Shown here one piece after another: positions 53,899 to 63,094 of a DNA stretch of 64,000 nt. The stretch is from Fusobacterium sp. SYSU M8D902 (GTDB lineage Bacteria; Fusobacteriota; Fusobacteriia; Fusobacteriales; Fusobacteriaceae), in contig NZ_JBEFNA010000006.1 in assembly GCF_040199715.1 (NCBI RefSeq), forward strand, positions 19,740 to 83,739, read 5' to 3'. The position numbers and the translations under genes were made by a program. The notes beneath the pieces are model-generated. The model was not told where the DNA came from, made no database searches, and was given only the letters and a program-made list of their open reading frames with translations. Every line of letters starts with the position of its first letter. Positions within the stretch are counted from its first letter, which is position 1.

Positions 53899-55356
53899 CT
53901 AATCTAATTCAGGAAGCTCCCATTCTCCTCTTACTTTTTCAAAAGCTGATCCAGCTTTGATCAACTCTCCCTCTCCAAAAGGTTTTCCCAACAATTGAAT
54001 TCCTACAGGTAATTCCTCTACTTTTCCTGCTGGAATTGAAATTCCTGGTATTCCAGCTAAGTTTGCTGAAATTGTAAATATATCCTCTAGGTATAACTCT
54101 ATTGGTGTCTTTTTATCATCTAATCTAAATGCTGTTGTTGGTGATACAGGAGTGAATATTATATCTACATTTTCAAAAGCTTTTTCAAAATCATCTTTTA
54201 TCTTTGCTCTTACTTTTTGAGCTTTTTTGAAGTATGCATCATAGAAACCAGCACTTAAAACATAAGTTCCTATCATAATTCTTCTTTTTACCTCATCTCC
54301 AAAACCTTCACTTCTTGAGTTAATATATAGATCATTTATATTTTCTATATTTTCACTTCTATATCCATATCTTACACCATCAAATCTAGCTAAGTTTGAA
54401 CTTGCTTCAGCTGGAGCTATTACATAGTAAGTTGGAACAGCATATTTTGTATGTGGTAGAGAAACTTCAACTATCTCTGCCCCTAACTCTTTAAATTTTT
54501 CTAAAGAGCTATCCATTATCTTTCTAACTTCTGGATTTATTCCATCTATAAAGTACTCCTTAGGTACTCCTATTTTCATTCCCTTTATATCTTGATTTAA
54601 AAACTGAGTATAATCAGGAACTTCACAATTTACAACAGTTGCATCATAATCATCAGGACCAGCTATAACATTCATAGCTAAAGCTATATCCTCAACTTTT
54701 TTAGCTATTGGTCCTATTTGATCAAGAGATGAAGCAAAAGCCATAAGTCCATATCTTGATACTCTTCCATAAGTAGGTTTCATTCCAACTACTCCACAGA
54801 ATGAAGCTGGTTGTCTTATACTTCCACCAGTATCAGATCCTAAAGAGATATATGCCTCTTGAGCAGCTATACTAGCAGCAGCTCCTCCACTACTCCCTCC
54901 TGGTACTCTCTCATTATCCCAAGGGTTTCTTGTGATGTGATGAATAGATGTCTTTGTTGTACTTCCCATAGCAAACTCATCCATATTAGTTATTCCTATT
55001 ATGATTGCATCTGCCTCTTTTAATTTCTTTACAACTGTTCCATCATATATACCTGTATAGTTTGATAAAATTTTTGAACAAGCAGTTGTCTTATCTCCTT
55101 CAGATACCATATTATCTTTTATAGCTACTGGTACCCCTGCTAACTCTCCCACTTTTTCTCCATTTTTTATCTTCTCATCAATTGTTCTAGCCTCTTGTAA
55201 AGCTTTTTCTTTTCTTAAAGAAACAAAACTTCCAATATTACTATCTATTTTTTCTATTCTTTCAAATATTTTTTGAACTAAATCTTCTGATTTTACTTCA
55301 CCTTTTAAAATCTTCTCTCTTATTTCAAAGGCAGATAATTTATACAAATTCTCCAT
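53899..55356 (-). CDS. gatA: Asp/Glu-tRNA amidotransferase subunit A
   Basis: A 485-residue amidase releasing ammonia from glutamine for GatB. The catalytic triad is Lys80, Ser155 and Ser179 in AIKDN, PGGSSGG and DTGGSI. The ATG at 55356 has AAGGAGG upstream; an in-frame start 36 bases earlier lacks a ribosome site. Confidence 0.98.
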   Translation of the reverse strand: MENLYKLSAFEIREKILKGEVKSEDLVQKIFERIEKIDSNIGSFVSLRKEKALQEARTIDEKIKNGEKVGELAGVPVAIKDNMVSEGDKTTACSKILSNYTGIYDGTVVKKLKEADAIIIGITNMDEFAMGSTTKTSIHHITRNPWDNERVPGGSSGGAAASIAAQEAYISLGSDTGGSIRQPASFCGVVGMKPTYGRVSRYGLMAFASSLDQIGPIAKKVEDIALAMNVIAGPDDYDATVVNCEVPDYTQFLNQDIKGMKIGVPKEYFIDGINPEVRKIMDSSLEKFKELGAEIVEVSLPHTKYAVPTYYVIAPAEASSNLARFDGVRYGYRSENIENINDLYINSRSEGFGDEVKRRIMIGTYVLSAGFYDAYFKKAQKVRAKIKDDFEKAFENVDIIFTPVSPTTAFRLDDKKTPIELYLEDIFTISANLAGIPGISIPAGKVEELPVGIQLLGKPFGEGELIKAGSAFEKVRGEWELPELD

Positions 55357-55428
55357 TAAAAAAATCCTCCTTAGTTTTAATAGATACCACACTCTCTATG
55401 ATTATCTACTAATCTTCTTCTATTCTAA

Positions 55429-55716
55429 TTAACCAACTACTTTTGGTACTATTATTGCACCATCACCAGAATCTGGAGCATTTGAAAGTGCTTTTTCAAC
55501 TGTTAAAGATTCTTTCACTATATCTTCTCTCAAGTTATTTACTTGTGAATTTACCTGTGTCATAGCTGTAACTTCTTCAGTTTCCACTTCGTTCAACATA
55601 TCAATATATCCAAGTATGTCATTTAATTCTATTTGAAATTTTTCAATTTCATCAGGTTGAAATTTTAATCTAGCAAGTTTAGCTACATTTAAAACCTCTT
55701 CTCTTGTTAATGCCAT
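55429..55716 (-). CDS. gatC: Asp/Glu-tRNA amidotransferase subunit C
   Basis: A 95-residue subunit that holds GatA and GatB together. VLNVAKLARLKFQPDEIEKF and a C-terminal DGAIIVPKVVG match the family. It is first of gatC-gatA-gatB. Confidence 0.96.
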   Translation of the reverse strand: MALTREEVLNVAKLARLKFQPDEIEKFQIELNDILGYIDMLNEVETEEVTAMTQVNSQVNNLREDIVKESLTVEKALSNAPDSGDGAIIVPKVVG

Positions 55717-55768
55717 ATTTTTGCCTCCTATTATACTTGTTTTTACCCTATATTATAACATAATTTAA

Positions 55769-56485
55769 TTATAAAGAATATAGGTATTTTACTTCCTCTG
55801 CTGTCAACTCTCTATACTCTCCTACTCTTAATTTACCCAAAGCTAGCTTCCCTATTCTCTCTCTTCTCAAAATAACTACAGGGTGATTAACTGCATCTAA
55901 CATTCTTCTCACCTGTCTATTTCTTCCCTCTCTTATAGAGATCAATAGCTCACTCTTTCCTCTCTCTTTAGATAATACTTTTACATATGCAGGCAGAGTT
56001 TTACCATCTTCCAACTCAACTCCATTCTCAAGCTTTTTTATAGAGCTTTCCTTTATCTCCCCCAACACCTTAACATAATACTCCTTATATATCTCTGAAC
56101 GAGGGTGTATCACTCTATTAAATAACTCTCCATCATTAGTAAGTAGAATCAGTCCTGTTGTATTGTAGTCCAATCTTCCAATAGGAAATATTCTCTCCTT
56201 ACATCTGATTAGATCTACAACAGTTTTTCTTCCTCTATCATCTTTAGCTGAACTCAATATCTCCAAGGGTTTATTTAGCATATAGTACACTTTCTTCTCC
56301 CCAGTTTTTTCAATTTTCTTTCCCCTTACCTCAATCTCATCTTCCTCTGTTACCTTTATTCCAGCTGAGATTATCTCTCCATTGACCTTTATTTTTCCCT
56401 CTTCTATCAATCTATCAATCTCTCTTCTTGAACCTACTCCCAAAGAAGCTAGATACTTATTTATTCTGATCTCCTCTATCTTCAT
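55769..56485 (-). CDS. rluB: rRNA large subunit pseudouridine synthase, RluB/RsuA family
   Basis: A 238-residue protein with an N-terminal S4 domain (INKYLASLGVGSRREIDRLI) and a catalytic domain with the aspartate in GRLDYNTTGLILLTNDG. The C-terminus has the EGRNRQVRRMLDAV motif. It most likely modifies 23S rRNA. The start is the ATG at 56485, which overlaps scpB by 29 bases. rluB next to scpB is common. Confidence 0.93.
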   Translation of the reverse strand: MKIEEIRINKYLASLGVGSRREIDRLIEEGKIKVNGEIISAGIKVTEEDEIEVRGKKIEKTGEKKVYYMLNKPLEILSSAKDDRGRKTVVDLIRCKERIFPIGRLDYNTTGLILLTNDGELFNRVIHPRSEIYKEYYVKVLGEIKESSIKKLENGVELEDGKTLPAYVKVLSKERGKSELLISIREGRNRQVRRMLDAVNHPVVILRRERIGKLALGKLRVGEYRELTAEEVKYLYSL

Positions 56486-56993
56486 CACTTCCTCTCACAT
56501 CTAAATAATTAGGTAATTCCTCGATTTTTTTTATTCCTATATAACCTAAAAATTTATTAGTTACCTCATATAAATTTGGTCTTCCTATTGTCTCTCTCTT
56601 TCCACACACTCTTATAAATTTTTTCTCCTCCAAATTTTGGATTATTCTATCTACAGATACACCTCTAATAGCTTCTATCTCTCCCTTTGTTATAGGTTGC
56701 CTATAAGCTATTATTGAAAGTGTCTCCAGTGCTGCTCCTGAAAGTTTTTTAGGTTTGCTCTCCTGTTGGAAAAAATCATTTATTACCTCTCCATAGATTG
56801 GATTAGTTGCTAAACTTACAACCTCACCATCTATCTCTATATTTATTCCACTCTCTCTTCTCTCCTCTTTTAATTCCTCTAATATCTTTAATACTTCATC
56901 TAAAGGAATGGAAAAAAACTTAGATAACTCTTTTATCTTAACTTCATCTCCACCTAAGAGAAGAATTGCTTCAATCTTATTTTTAATCTCCAT
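56457..56993 (-). CDS. scpB: Segregation and condensation protein B
   Basis: A 178-residue kleisin-associated protein of the SMC complex, with two winged helices. LSGAALETLSIIAYRQPITKGEIEAIRGVS is the typical core (written here in part: LETLSIIAYRQP). It aids chromosome condensation. No scpA lies next to it in this window, which is unusual. It overlaps the unknown secreted-protein gene by 11 bases. Confidence 0.93.
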   Translation of the reverse strand: MEIKNKIEAILLLGGDEVKIKELSKFFSIPLDEVLKILEELKEERRESGINIEIDGEVVSLATNPIYGEVINDFFQQESKPKKLSGAALETLSIIAYRQPITKGEIEAIRGVSVDRIIQNLEEKKFIRVCGKRETIGRPNLYEVTNKFLGYIGIKKIEELPNYLDVRGSDEDRGDQNK

Positions 56994-58602
56994 ATTTCTC
57001 CCTGTACTCTTCTGCTATAAAGTATAAATATAAAGTTTCTCCATCTATACCTGGGATATTATCTCCAGTTAAATATATATAGTTAGATACATAGTAGTTA
57101 TTTCTTTTAATATAGTTTTTTATATTAAAAAATAACTTGTCTGCTAAAAAGCTCTCTCCATTTTTGTATAACTTTGAGATAAAAGCAAGATTATAATTTA
57201 AATCTATTCTATCCACATCTTTTCCATGAATTAAAACTCCATAACGACTATTGTAATTCTCTTTATAATCCTTTCTTAATAGCTTTAACTGTTCCTCTTG
57301 AGGTAAAAAATCAATATATTTTATATTTTTATAGTTAATTCTTTTACTATTTTTTCTACTTTTTAAACCATTCTCACTCACAAAATTTCTATTCAAATAG
57401 TTTAAAAGAAACTCTTTCTTATTTTTTATGAACTCTCTCTCACTTTGAAACTCTTCTCTTTCTTGAATAGCTTCTATTAACTGATAGTACCAATAATAGC
57501 TATTTATATTATTTCTAATATTTATAACCTCATCATCTACTTCCTCTAAATAATCTAACAAAGAGAGTACCTCTGGCATTATCTTCCCCTTTAATAGATT
57601 TCCATTGAGGGTATTTTCACTATCATTTAAATATCTAAAAAGAAAAGTATAATATATTATAGCTTCATTTTCACTCTTTCTTATGTTTATATCTTCAAAA
57701 AGTTTATTTGCATTAAACCCTTTATCATATAGAGTGTTCAAGTAGTATAATTTTATCTTTGTATTTAAATTTTTTTCACTTTTTGTATAATCTATTCTAT
57801 TTGGTATGATACTTCTAGAGCTCATTATCTGTAAATTTTCAAGCTCCTTTCGAAAAATAACTTTCTTTTCAGTAAATTTATTATCATAACCATTTTTCTC
57901 CCAGTAATCAATCTCATTTGCAAATATATCCTGATTTAATATTTGAGGATCTTTTTGAAACTCTTGATAAAATTTAATTACTAAAACTAAATCTCTCTCT
58001 TTTTCAATATCCTTTACAATGTAATATAAGCTATCATCTTGATATTTTTTTACCTTATTTTTTACCTCTTCTAAATTTAAATCTTCCAACTGTGAATCCC
58101 TTGTAATATATAACTTTCCTTGATAATTTTCAGCCTTAATATAAAAATCATCATATGAGTATGAACTATTTTTTTCATTAAAATCAACATATCTATTCTC
58201 ATATTGAGGTATTATTTTTAATGCGAAATCTATATTTTTAGCCTCTCTTTTAAACTCTCCCAATTCAACTTTAAAATATAGCTTATCTCTCTCACTCATT
58301 GAGGGAATGATATAAACACTTATATCTTTCTCTTTAATTCTATAGTTTAATTTTAAAATATTGTTTTGAGTAACCATTTCTGCACTAATAAAATATTTAT
58401 TTAAAGGAATTATCTCATTGTTATTTAAAATTAAACTCCCCTCTAATTTTGAGATATCTGTTTTATTAAAAACATCACCTCTTATATATTTTATGCTATT
58501 ATACTCTTTATCATAAAAAAGAACTATCTCACTATTAGTAATGAGATAGTTTGCATATGAAAAAATATATGTTATTAAAAATAGAGTTATCAATTTTTTC
58601 AT
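56983..58602 (-). CDS. Unknown secreted protein, possible six-hairpin glycosidase-like fold
   Basis: A 539-residue protein with a signal peptide (residues 1-17). I do not recognise a family. Residues 20-240 alternate strands, and residues 250-539 are helical with many Tyr, Asn and Lys. The layout, a beta domain then a helical domain, reminds me of GH15-like six-hairpin glycosidases, for example GIDGETLYLYFIAEEY near the C-terminus, but no catalytic pair could be assigned. It is packed between mreB and scpB, so a wall- or shape-related role is possible; this is inference. Confidence 0.6.
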   Translation of the reverse strand: MKKLITLFLITYIFSYANYLITNSEIVLFYDKEYNSIKYIRGDVFNKTDISKLEGSLILNNNEIIPLNKYFISAEMVTQNNILKLNYRIKEKDISVYIIPSMSERDKLYFKVELGEFKREAKNIDFALKIIPQYENRYVDFNEKNSSYSYDDFYIKAENYQGKLYITRDSQLEDLNLEEVKNKVKKYQDDSLYYIVKDIEKERDLVLVIKFYQEFQKDPQILNQDIFANEIDYWEKNGYDNKFTEKKVIFRKELENLQIMSSRSIIPNRIDYTKSEKNLNTKIKLYYLNTLYDKGFNANKLFEDINIRKSENEAIIYYTFLFRYLNDSENTLNGNLLKGKIMPEVLSLLDYLEEVDDEVINIRNNINSYYWYYQLIEAIQEREEFQSEREFIKNKKEFLLNYLNRNFVSENGLKSRKNSKRINYKNIKYIDFLPQEEQLKLLRKDYKENYNSRYGVLIHGKDVDRIDLNYNLAFISKLYKNGESFLADKLFFNIKNYIKRNNYYVSNYIYLTGDNIPGIDGETLYLYFIAEEYREKYGD

Positions 58603-58620
58603 ATTTTTCCTCTTTCTTTC

Positions 58621-59667
58621 TTAATAATCACTTTCAGGAGATATCAACACTTTTTTATATGTCTCAAAATTCTTTAATAAAATTTGTATTCCATTTATTA
58701 CTGCATTTAGTGGATCATCTGATATTTTTACCTCTAGGTTTAAGTTCTCAGATATCTTTTTATCTATTCCTCTTAAAAGAGCTCCTCCTCCAGTTATATA
58801 TATTCCTTTTCTCTTAATATCCGAAGATAATTCAGGTGGTGTTTTTTCCAATATAACTTTCACCTCTTCAATTATCTGTTGTACTAAGTCTCCCAAAGCT
58901 TCTACTATCTCAGAAGAGTATATTTTTATATCTCTAGGTAATCCATTTAAAGCGTTTCTTCCACTTATCTCGATAACCTCATCCTCTTCTAAATCAATAA
59001 CTGCTCCTATTGTTTTTTTGATCTCTTCAGCTGTTCTCTCTCCTATTAATAGATTGTGCTTCTGTCTTACATAATCTATTATTGTACTATCCAATCTGTC
59101 TCCAGCCACTCTAAAAGATGAAGTTTTTACTATTCCACCTAAAGATATTACAGCTATCTCTGATGTTCCACCACCGATATCTATTATTAAATTTCCCTCT
59201 GGTTCAAATATATTTAATCCTATTCCTATTGCAGCTGCCATAGGCTCCTCTATCAAATAAGCTTCTCTTGCTCCAGCTTCTCTTGTTACATCTATAACAG
59301 CTCTCTTTTCAACTTGTGTTACTCCAGCAGGAACACAGATTATAACTCTTGGACTAGATAATCCTTTTTTCTGATTTACCTTTTTTAAAAAGCTTCTCAA
59401 CATTTTTTCAGTTATCTCATAATCTGCAATAACTCCATTTTTTAATGGTCTTATTGTCTGAATACTCCCAGGAGTTCTTCCTATCATCAATTTGGCTCTA
59501 TCTCCAACTTCAAAAACATCTTTAGTTTTGTTATTCAAAGCTACTACAGAAGGCTCATTCAGTATTATTCCTCTATTTCTAATACAAACCAAAGTATTTG
59601 AAGTTCCTAAATCAATCCCCAAATCCTCTGAAAATATCCCTAAAAATTTATTAAATATTTTTCTCAT
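58621..59667 (-). CDS. mreB: Rod shape-determining protein MreB
   Basis: A 348-residue bacterial actin. The phosphate loops LGIDLGTSNTLVCI (residues 17-30) and IDIGGGTSEIAVISLGG (residues about 158-175), and the adenosine motif GIYITGGGALLRGID near 300 are present. It organises wall synthesis for elongation. The usual mreC and mreD genes do not follow it here. Confidence 0.97.
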   Translation of the reverse strand: MRKIFNKFLGIFSEDLGIDLGTSNTLVCIRNRGIILNEPSVVALNNKTKDVFEVGDRAKLMIGRTPGSIQTIRPLKNGVIADYEITEKMLRSFLKKVNQKKGLSSPRVIICVPAGVTQVEKRAVIDVTREAGAREAYLIEEPMAAAIGIGLNIFEPEGNLIIDIGGGTSEIAVISLGGIVKTSSFRVAGDRLDSTIIDYVRQKHNLLIGERTAEEIKKTIGAVIDLEEDEVIEISGRNALNGLPRDIKIYSSEIVEALGDLVQQIIEEVKVILEKTPPELSSDIKRKGIYITGGGALLRGIDKKISENLNLEVKISDDPLNAVINGIQILLKNFETYKKVLISPESDY

Positions 59668-59689
59668 TACACACCTCTAACTTCATATA

Positions 59690-60268
59690 TTATATTCTTT
59701 CAATCTCTTTTAATTTTACTCCTAGATTTAATAATCTTTCCATAAATCTCTCTATTGGGAATCCCATCACTGTAAAAAAATCACCCTCTATTTTCTCTAC
59801 AAATATAGCTCCCTTCTCTTGAATTCCATAGGCTCCTGCTTTATCCATTGGCTCTTTAGTTCCTATATACCACTCAATCATCTCATCACTCAACTCTTTA
59901 AAGTATACTTTAGTTACTGAGCAATCTTTTATTTCCAAATTCTTTTTTCTATTTATAAATGAATATGCTGTTATCACATTGTGAGTTCTACCTGACAATC
60001 TTTTTAATATTTCGTAGGCTTCTCTCTCATCTTTAGGCTTTCCTATTATCTCTCCATCTAATTCAACTATTGTATCTGCTCCTACTACATATTCATCTGG
60101 ATATCTATCTGCTACTGCTTTTACTTTTTTATAAGCAATATCCTTTATCTTATCACAAATATCAATCTCATCACTACACTCATCTATATCTACACTTATA
60201 ATTTTTAAATTAAATCCTACACTCTCTAGAATCTCTTTTCTTCTAGGTGATTTAGATGCTAGTATCAT
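59690..60268 (-). CDS. maf: Maf-family nucleoside triphosphate pyrophosphatase
   Basis: A 192-residue Maf protein. ILASKSPRRKEILESVGF at the start, VGADTIVELDGEIIGKP in the middle and KAGAYGIQEKGA later are typical. It hydrolyses modified or canonical pyrimidine triphosphates. It overlaps the upstream membrane-protein gene by 17 bases. Confidence 0.95.
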   Translation of the reverse strand: MILASKSPRRKEILESVGFNLKIISVDIDECSDEIDICDKIKDIAYKKVKAVADRYPDEYVVGADTIVELDGEIIGKPKDEREAYEILKRLSGRTHNVITAYSFINRKKNLEIKDCSVTKVYFKELSDEMIEWYIGTKEPMDKAGAYGIQEKGAIFVEKIEGDFFTVMGFPIERFMERLLNLGVKLKEIERI

Positions 60269-60914
60269 CTTCTACCTTCTCCTTTTCCTCTTCTAAGATC
60301 TTCTGTTCCCTCTCTCTTCTCTCCATTGCTTCCATCAATTCTATCTGCTCTTGAATTAATTGTTTCTCTATTCTTCGTCTTTTTTCCTCTCTTCTATGGA
60401 CAATTATAGAGGTAATAGTCACTCTCAACTTCTTAGCAATCAAGAAAAATAACGAAATAAAAATCAATACATATAAGCTCACATAGAAATAGTTAAAATA
60501 GATATTGCTTATACAGTAGTTAAATGAATAAGTCAATACTGTTCCTAGCTTATACTGATATAAAAACATTCTGATTGAATTTTCTAAAACTACCTCATCA
60601 GCCACTATTTTTTTGAAAGGTAATCCCAAGTTATAAAGTCCACCAAGAAAAACTGTTGAAACTCCCAATATTACAAAGAAATTTAATCTGATTCCATAGA
60701 CCATTCTATTTCTTTTACATTTTATAAAAAGGGAGTATAGATGTAACATTAAAATAAAAATCATAAAAACAATGAAATTTCCAAAATACTGCTCCAAAAT
60801 ATCATAATATCCAAGCATCTTTATTTTACTGTCATAGAAATATCCAATTATTAGATACAACAGAACATACATATAAATAAATTTTAATTGAATTAAAAGA
60901 GAAAATCTTTTCAT
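60252..60914 (-). CDS. Unknown membrane protein with C-terminal coiled coil
   Basis: A 220-residue protein with four or five membrane segments in residues 5-165, then a highly charged helix (about residues 170-220, rich in Glu, Arg and Lys) that is probably a coiled coil in the cytoplasm. I do not recognise a family. It begins the maf-mreB-unknown-scpB-rluB set and has a good promoter. Confidence 0.65.
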   Translation of the reverse strand: MKRFSLLIQLKFIYMYVLLYLIIGYFYDSKIKMLGYYDILEQYFGNFIVFMIFILMLHLYSLFIKCKRNRMVYGIRLNFFVILGVSTVFLGGLYNLGLPFKKIVADEVVLENSIRMFLYQYKLGTVLTYSFNYCISNIYFNYFYVSLYVLIFISLFFLIAKKLRVTITSIIVHRREEKRRRIEKQLIQEQIELMEAMERREREQKILEEEKEKVEDDTSI

Positions 60915-60947
60915 TTCTACCTCTTTTCCTTATTTAAACTACTTTAT

Positions 60948-60976
60948 ATTGTATCATAGAGAATAATTGATTTCAA
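60948..60976 (-). promoter_or_regulatory. Promoter of the maf-mreB-scpB gene set
   Basis: Minus-strand TTGAAA (60976-60971), 17 nt, TACAAT (60953-60948), with TGA before the -10. Confidence 0.7.
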
Positions 60977-61001
60977 TATAAAAAGAGATGATATTACAAC
61001 T

Positions 61002-61057
61002 AAAAAAGGAAAAACCACCATAATAAGCATTAGTTACTAAAAGTAAGTTTTTCCTTT
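61002..61057 (-). terminator. Terminator after fabK
   Basis: Minus-strand AAAGGAAAAAC and GTTTTTCCTTT arms with a loop of about 30 nt that holds a small TTAC/GTAA stem, then T residues. The loop is longer than usual. Confidence 0.65.
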
Positions 61058-61096
61058 CATATATTTATAATTTTATTTTAAATTTTTAGTTATCTA

Positions 61097-62050
61097 CTAT
61101 TTCCAAGAGTCAATTCTAGCTATAAGTTTTGCTTTTTCCTCTTCTAGCTCTCTCATAAAACTTTCTAGTATCTCTTTTGTTGTCATTGGAGTATTTACCA
61201 TTGCTGCTACTTGACCAGCCATAACGCTTCCATTATCTGTGTCTCCATCTACAACAGCCAATCTTAATTTTCCTACTCCCATCTTTTCGATCTCCTCTTT
61301 TGGAGCTCCTACCTTTTCCATCTCTAATATCTGTTTAGCAAATTTATTTTCAATAACTCTTACAGGATGACCAGTATAATTTCCTGTTGAAACTGTTGAT
61401 CTATCTTTAGCTTTTAAAATTGCCTTTTTATAATTTTCGTGTATTGTACACTCTTTAGCTACTAAGAATTTTGTTCCAACTTGCACTCCTTCAGCTCCTA
61501 GAGAAAGAGCTGCTAAAAACTGCTTTCCACTAGCTATTCCACCTGCACCTATAACTGGAATAGAAACAGCCTCAGCTACTTGTGGTAATAGAGACATTGT
61601 AGTTATTGTACCAATATGTCCTCCACCTTCCATACCTTCAGCTATAACAGCATCTGCTCCTATTTTTTCCATTTTTTTAGCAAGTGCCACTGATGCTACA
61701 ACTGGAATAACTTTTATTCCTGCATTTTTTAATTTCTCCATATAAGGTCCTGGATTCCCTGCACCTGTTGTTACTACTGGTACTTTCTCTTCTATACAAA
61801 CATCTATTTGTTTCTCTATATCTTCCATCATCAACATTAAGTTTACTCCAAAAGGGTTAGATGTGATCTCTTTTACCTTTCTTATCTCTTGTCTTAATAT
61901 CTCAACTGGCATTCCTCCACCAGCAATTATTCCCAATCCTCCATCTCTAGATACGTGTCCTGCTAAGTTCCCATTAGCTATCCAAGCCATTGCTCCTTGA
62001 AATATTGGGTATTTTATTCCCAGTAGTTTACAGATTTTGTTATTTTCCAT
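61097..62050 (-). CDS. fabK: Enoyl-ACP reductase II (FabK-like)
   Basis: A 317-residue FMN TIM-barrel. [20 protein letters not shown] at the start, [15 protein letters not shown] in the middle and [18 protein letters not shown] are close to FabK. It reduces the double bond of enoyl-ACP in fatty acid synthesis. Nitronate monooxygenase shares this fold, but the long C-terminal part and motifs favour FabK. It lies 21 bases after a paralogue. Confidence 0.9.
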   Translation of the reverse strand: MENNKICKLLGIKYPIFQGAMAWIANGNLAGHVSRDGGLGIIAGGGMPVEILRQEIRKVKEITSNPFGVNLMLMMEDIEKQIDVCIEEKVPVVTTGAGNPGPYMEKLKNAGIKVIPVVASVALAKKMEKIGADAVIAEGMEGGGHIGTITTMSLLPQVAEAVSIPVIGAGGIASGKQFLAALSLGAEGVQVGTKFLVAKECTIHENYKKAILKAKDRSTVSTGNYTGHPVRVIENKFAKQILEMEKVGAPKEEIEKMGVGKLRLAVVDGDTDNGSVMAGQVAAMVNTPMTTKEILESFMRELEEEKAKLIARIDSWK

Positions 62051-62071
62051 AAATCCTCCTAAATTATTATC

Positions 62072-63010
62072 TTATTCTTTAAATACTTTTTTAAATCTGT
62101 CAAATATCTCTTTAACAGATAGTATCTCATTGATTTTCCAAGCATCTTTTCCCGCAAAGAAAATTCCACCTTCAAAGTCACCTGAATGCCCTCTCACTAA
62201 TCTCTCATTCACACAAAACTTGTAGGTACATTTCTTCAAACATTTTATACACTTAGTTGGTCTATCAGCTCTATCTTCTCTAATCTTTTCTACAAAGGGG
62301 CTTATTATAGCATTGGCTGGTAAACCAGCTGAACTCATCATCCTTACTATATCTCCCTCTTTGGCATTGATATACATCTCTTTAAATTTTCTATCTATCT
62401 CACACTCTTCAGAAGCAACAAATCTACTTCCCATCTGTACCCCTGAAACTCCTAAATTCATCATTCTTTGAGCATCTTCTGGAGTTATTACTCCACCTGC
62501 TCCAAATACTGGAATATCTACATTTTTTGCTATATCTTCCACTATATCCCAAGAGTCCAAATCAGTTCCTAAATGTCCTCCAGCATTTCCACCCTCTACC
62601 ACAATGGCATCTGCTCCCAATTTTTGAGATATTTTAGCTAGTTTTAATGTAGAAACTATGGGCACAATTTTTACTCCTGTCCCTTTTGCCACTTCAAATA
62701 TATCTCTTGAAAATCCAGCTCCAAATATGATAACATCTACTTTTTCTTCAATGGAAGCCTTAACTAATTCCATAAAATTAGTAGCTGCATACATTATGTT
62801 AACACCCAATGCTCCACCTTTATTAACTATCATATCTCTAGCTTTTTTTATTTCAGATTTTAATTCCTCTATACTTAAAGTTGTTCCTGCTATTACTCCT
62901 AATCCACCTTCATTAGCCACTGCTGCTGCCAGTTTAGCCATTGAGACTCTAATAGCCATACCACCCTGTATTATCGGTGTTTTTATACTTAAATCTCCAA
63001 TTTTTACCAT
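62072..63010 (-). CDS. Nitronate monooxygenase/FabK-like protein with cysteine-rich segment
   Basis: A 312-residue paralogue of the next gene. TPIIQGGMAIRVSMAKLAAA, EGGNAGGHLG and GAGGVITPEDAQRMM fit the FMN family. Unlike FabK, it has a cluster CIKCLKKCTYKFC near residue 255 to 267, which could bind metal or an iron-sulfur cluster. Reaction is unknown; it may reduce other unsaturated acyl or nitro compounds. Confidence 0.75.
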   Translation of the reverse strand: MVKIGDLSIKTPIIQGGMAIRVSMAKLAAAVANEGGLGVIAGTTLSIEELKSEIKKARDMIVNKGGALGVNIMYAATNFMELVKASIEEKVDVIIFGAGFSRDIFEVAKGTGVKIVPIVSTLKLAKISQKLGADAIVVEGGNAGGHLGTDLDSWDIVEDIAKNVDIPVFGAGGVITPEDAQRMMNLGVSGVQMGSRFVASEECEIDRKFKEMYINAKEGDIVRMMSSAGLPANAIISPFVEKIREDRADRPTKCIKCLKKCTYKFCVNERLVRGHSGDFEGGIFFAGKDAWKINEILSVKEIFDRFKKVFKE

Positions 63011-63043
63011 ATTAAAATTACCTCCTTAAATTAAGCTAGGTTA

Positions 63044-63072
63044 ATTATAACACGTGTAATAAATTAAGTAAA
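63044..63072 (-). promoter_or_regulatory. Promoter and palindrome upstream of the NMO/fabK pair
   Basis: Minus-strand TTTACT (63072-63067), 17 nt, TATAAT (63049-63044), with TGT before the -10. TTATAACACGTGTAATAA (63045-63062), a palindrome with 16 of 18 positions symmetric, overlaps the -10 and spacer and is a candidate operator. Confidence 0.6.
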
Positions 63073-63094
63073 GTATAAAATTACATCTGTTTTT

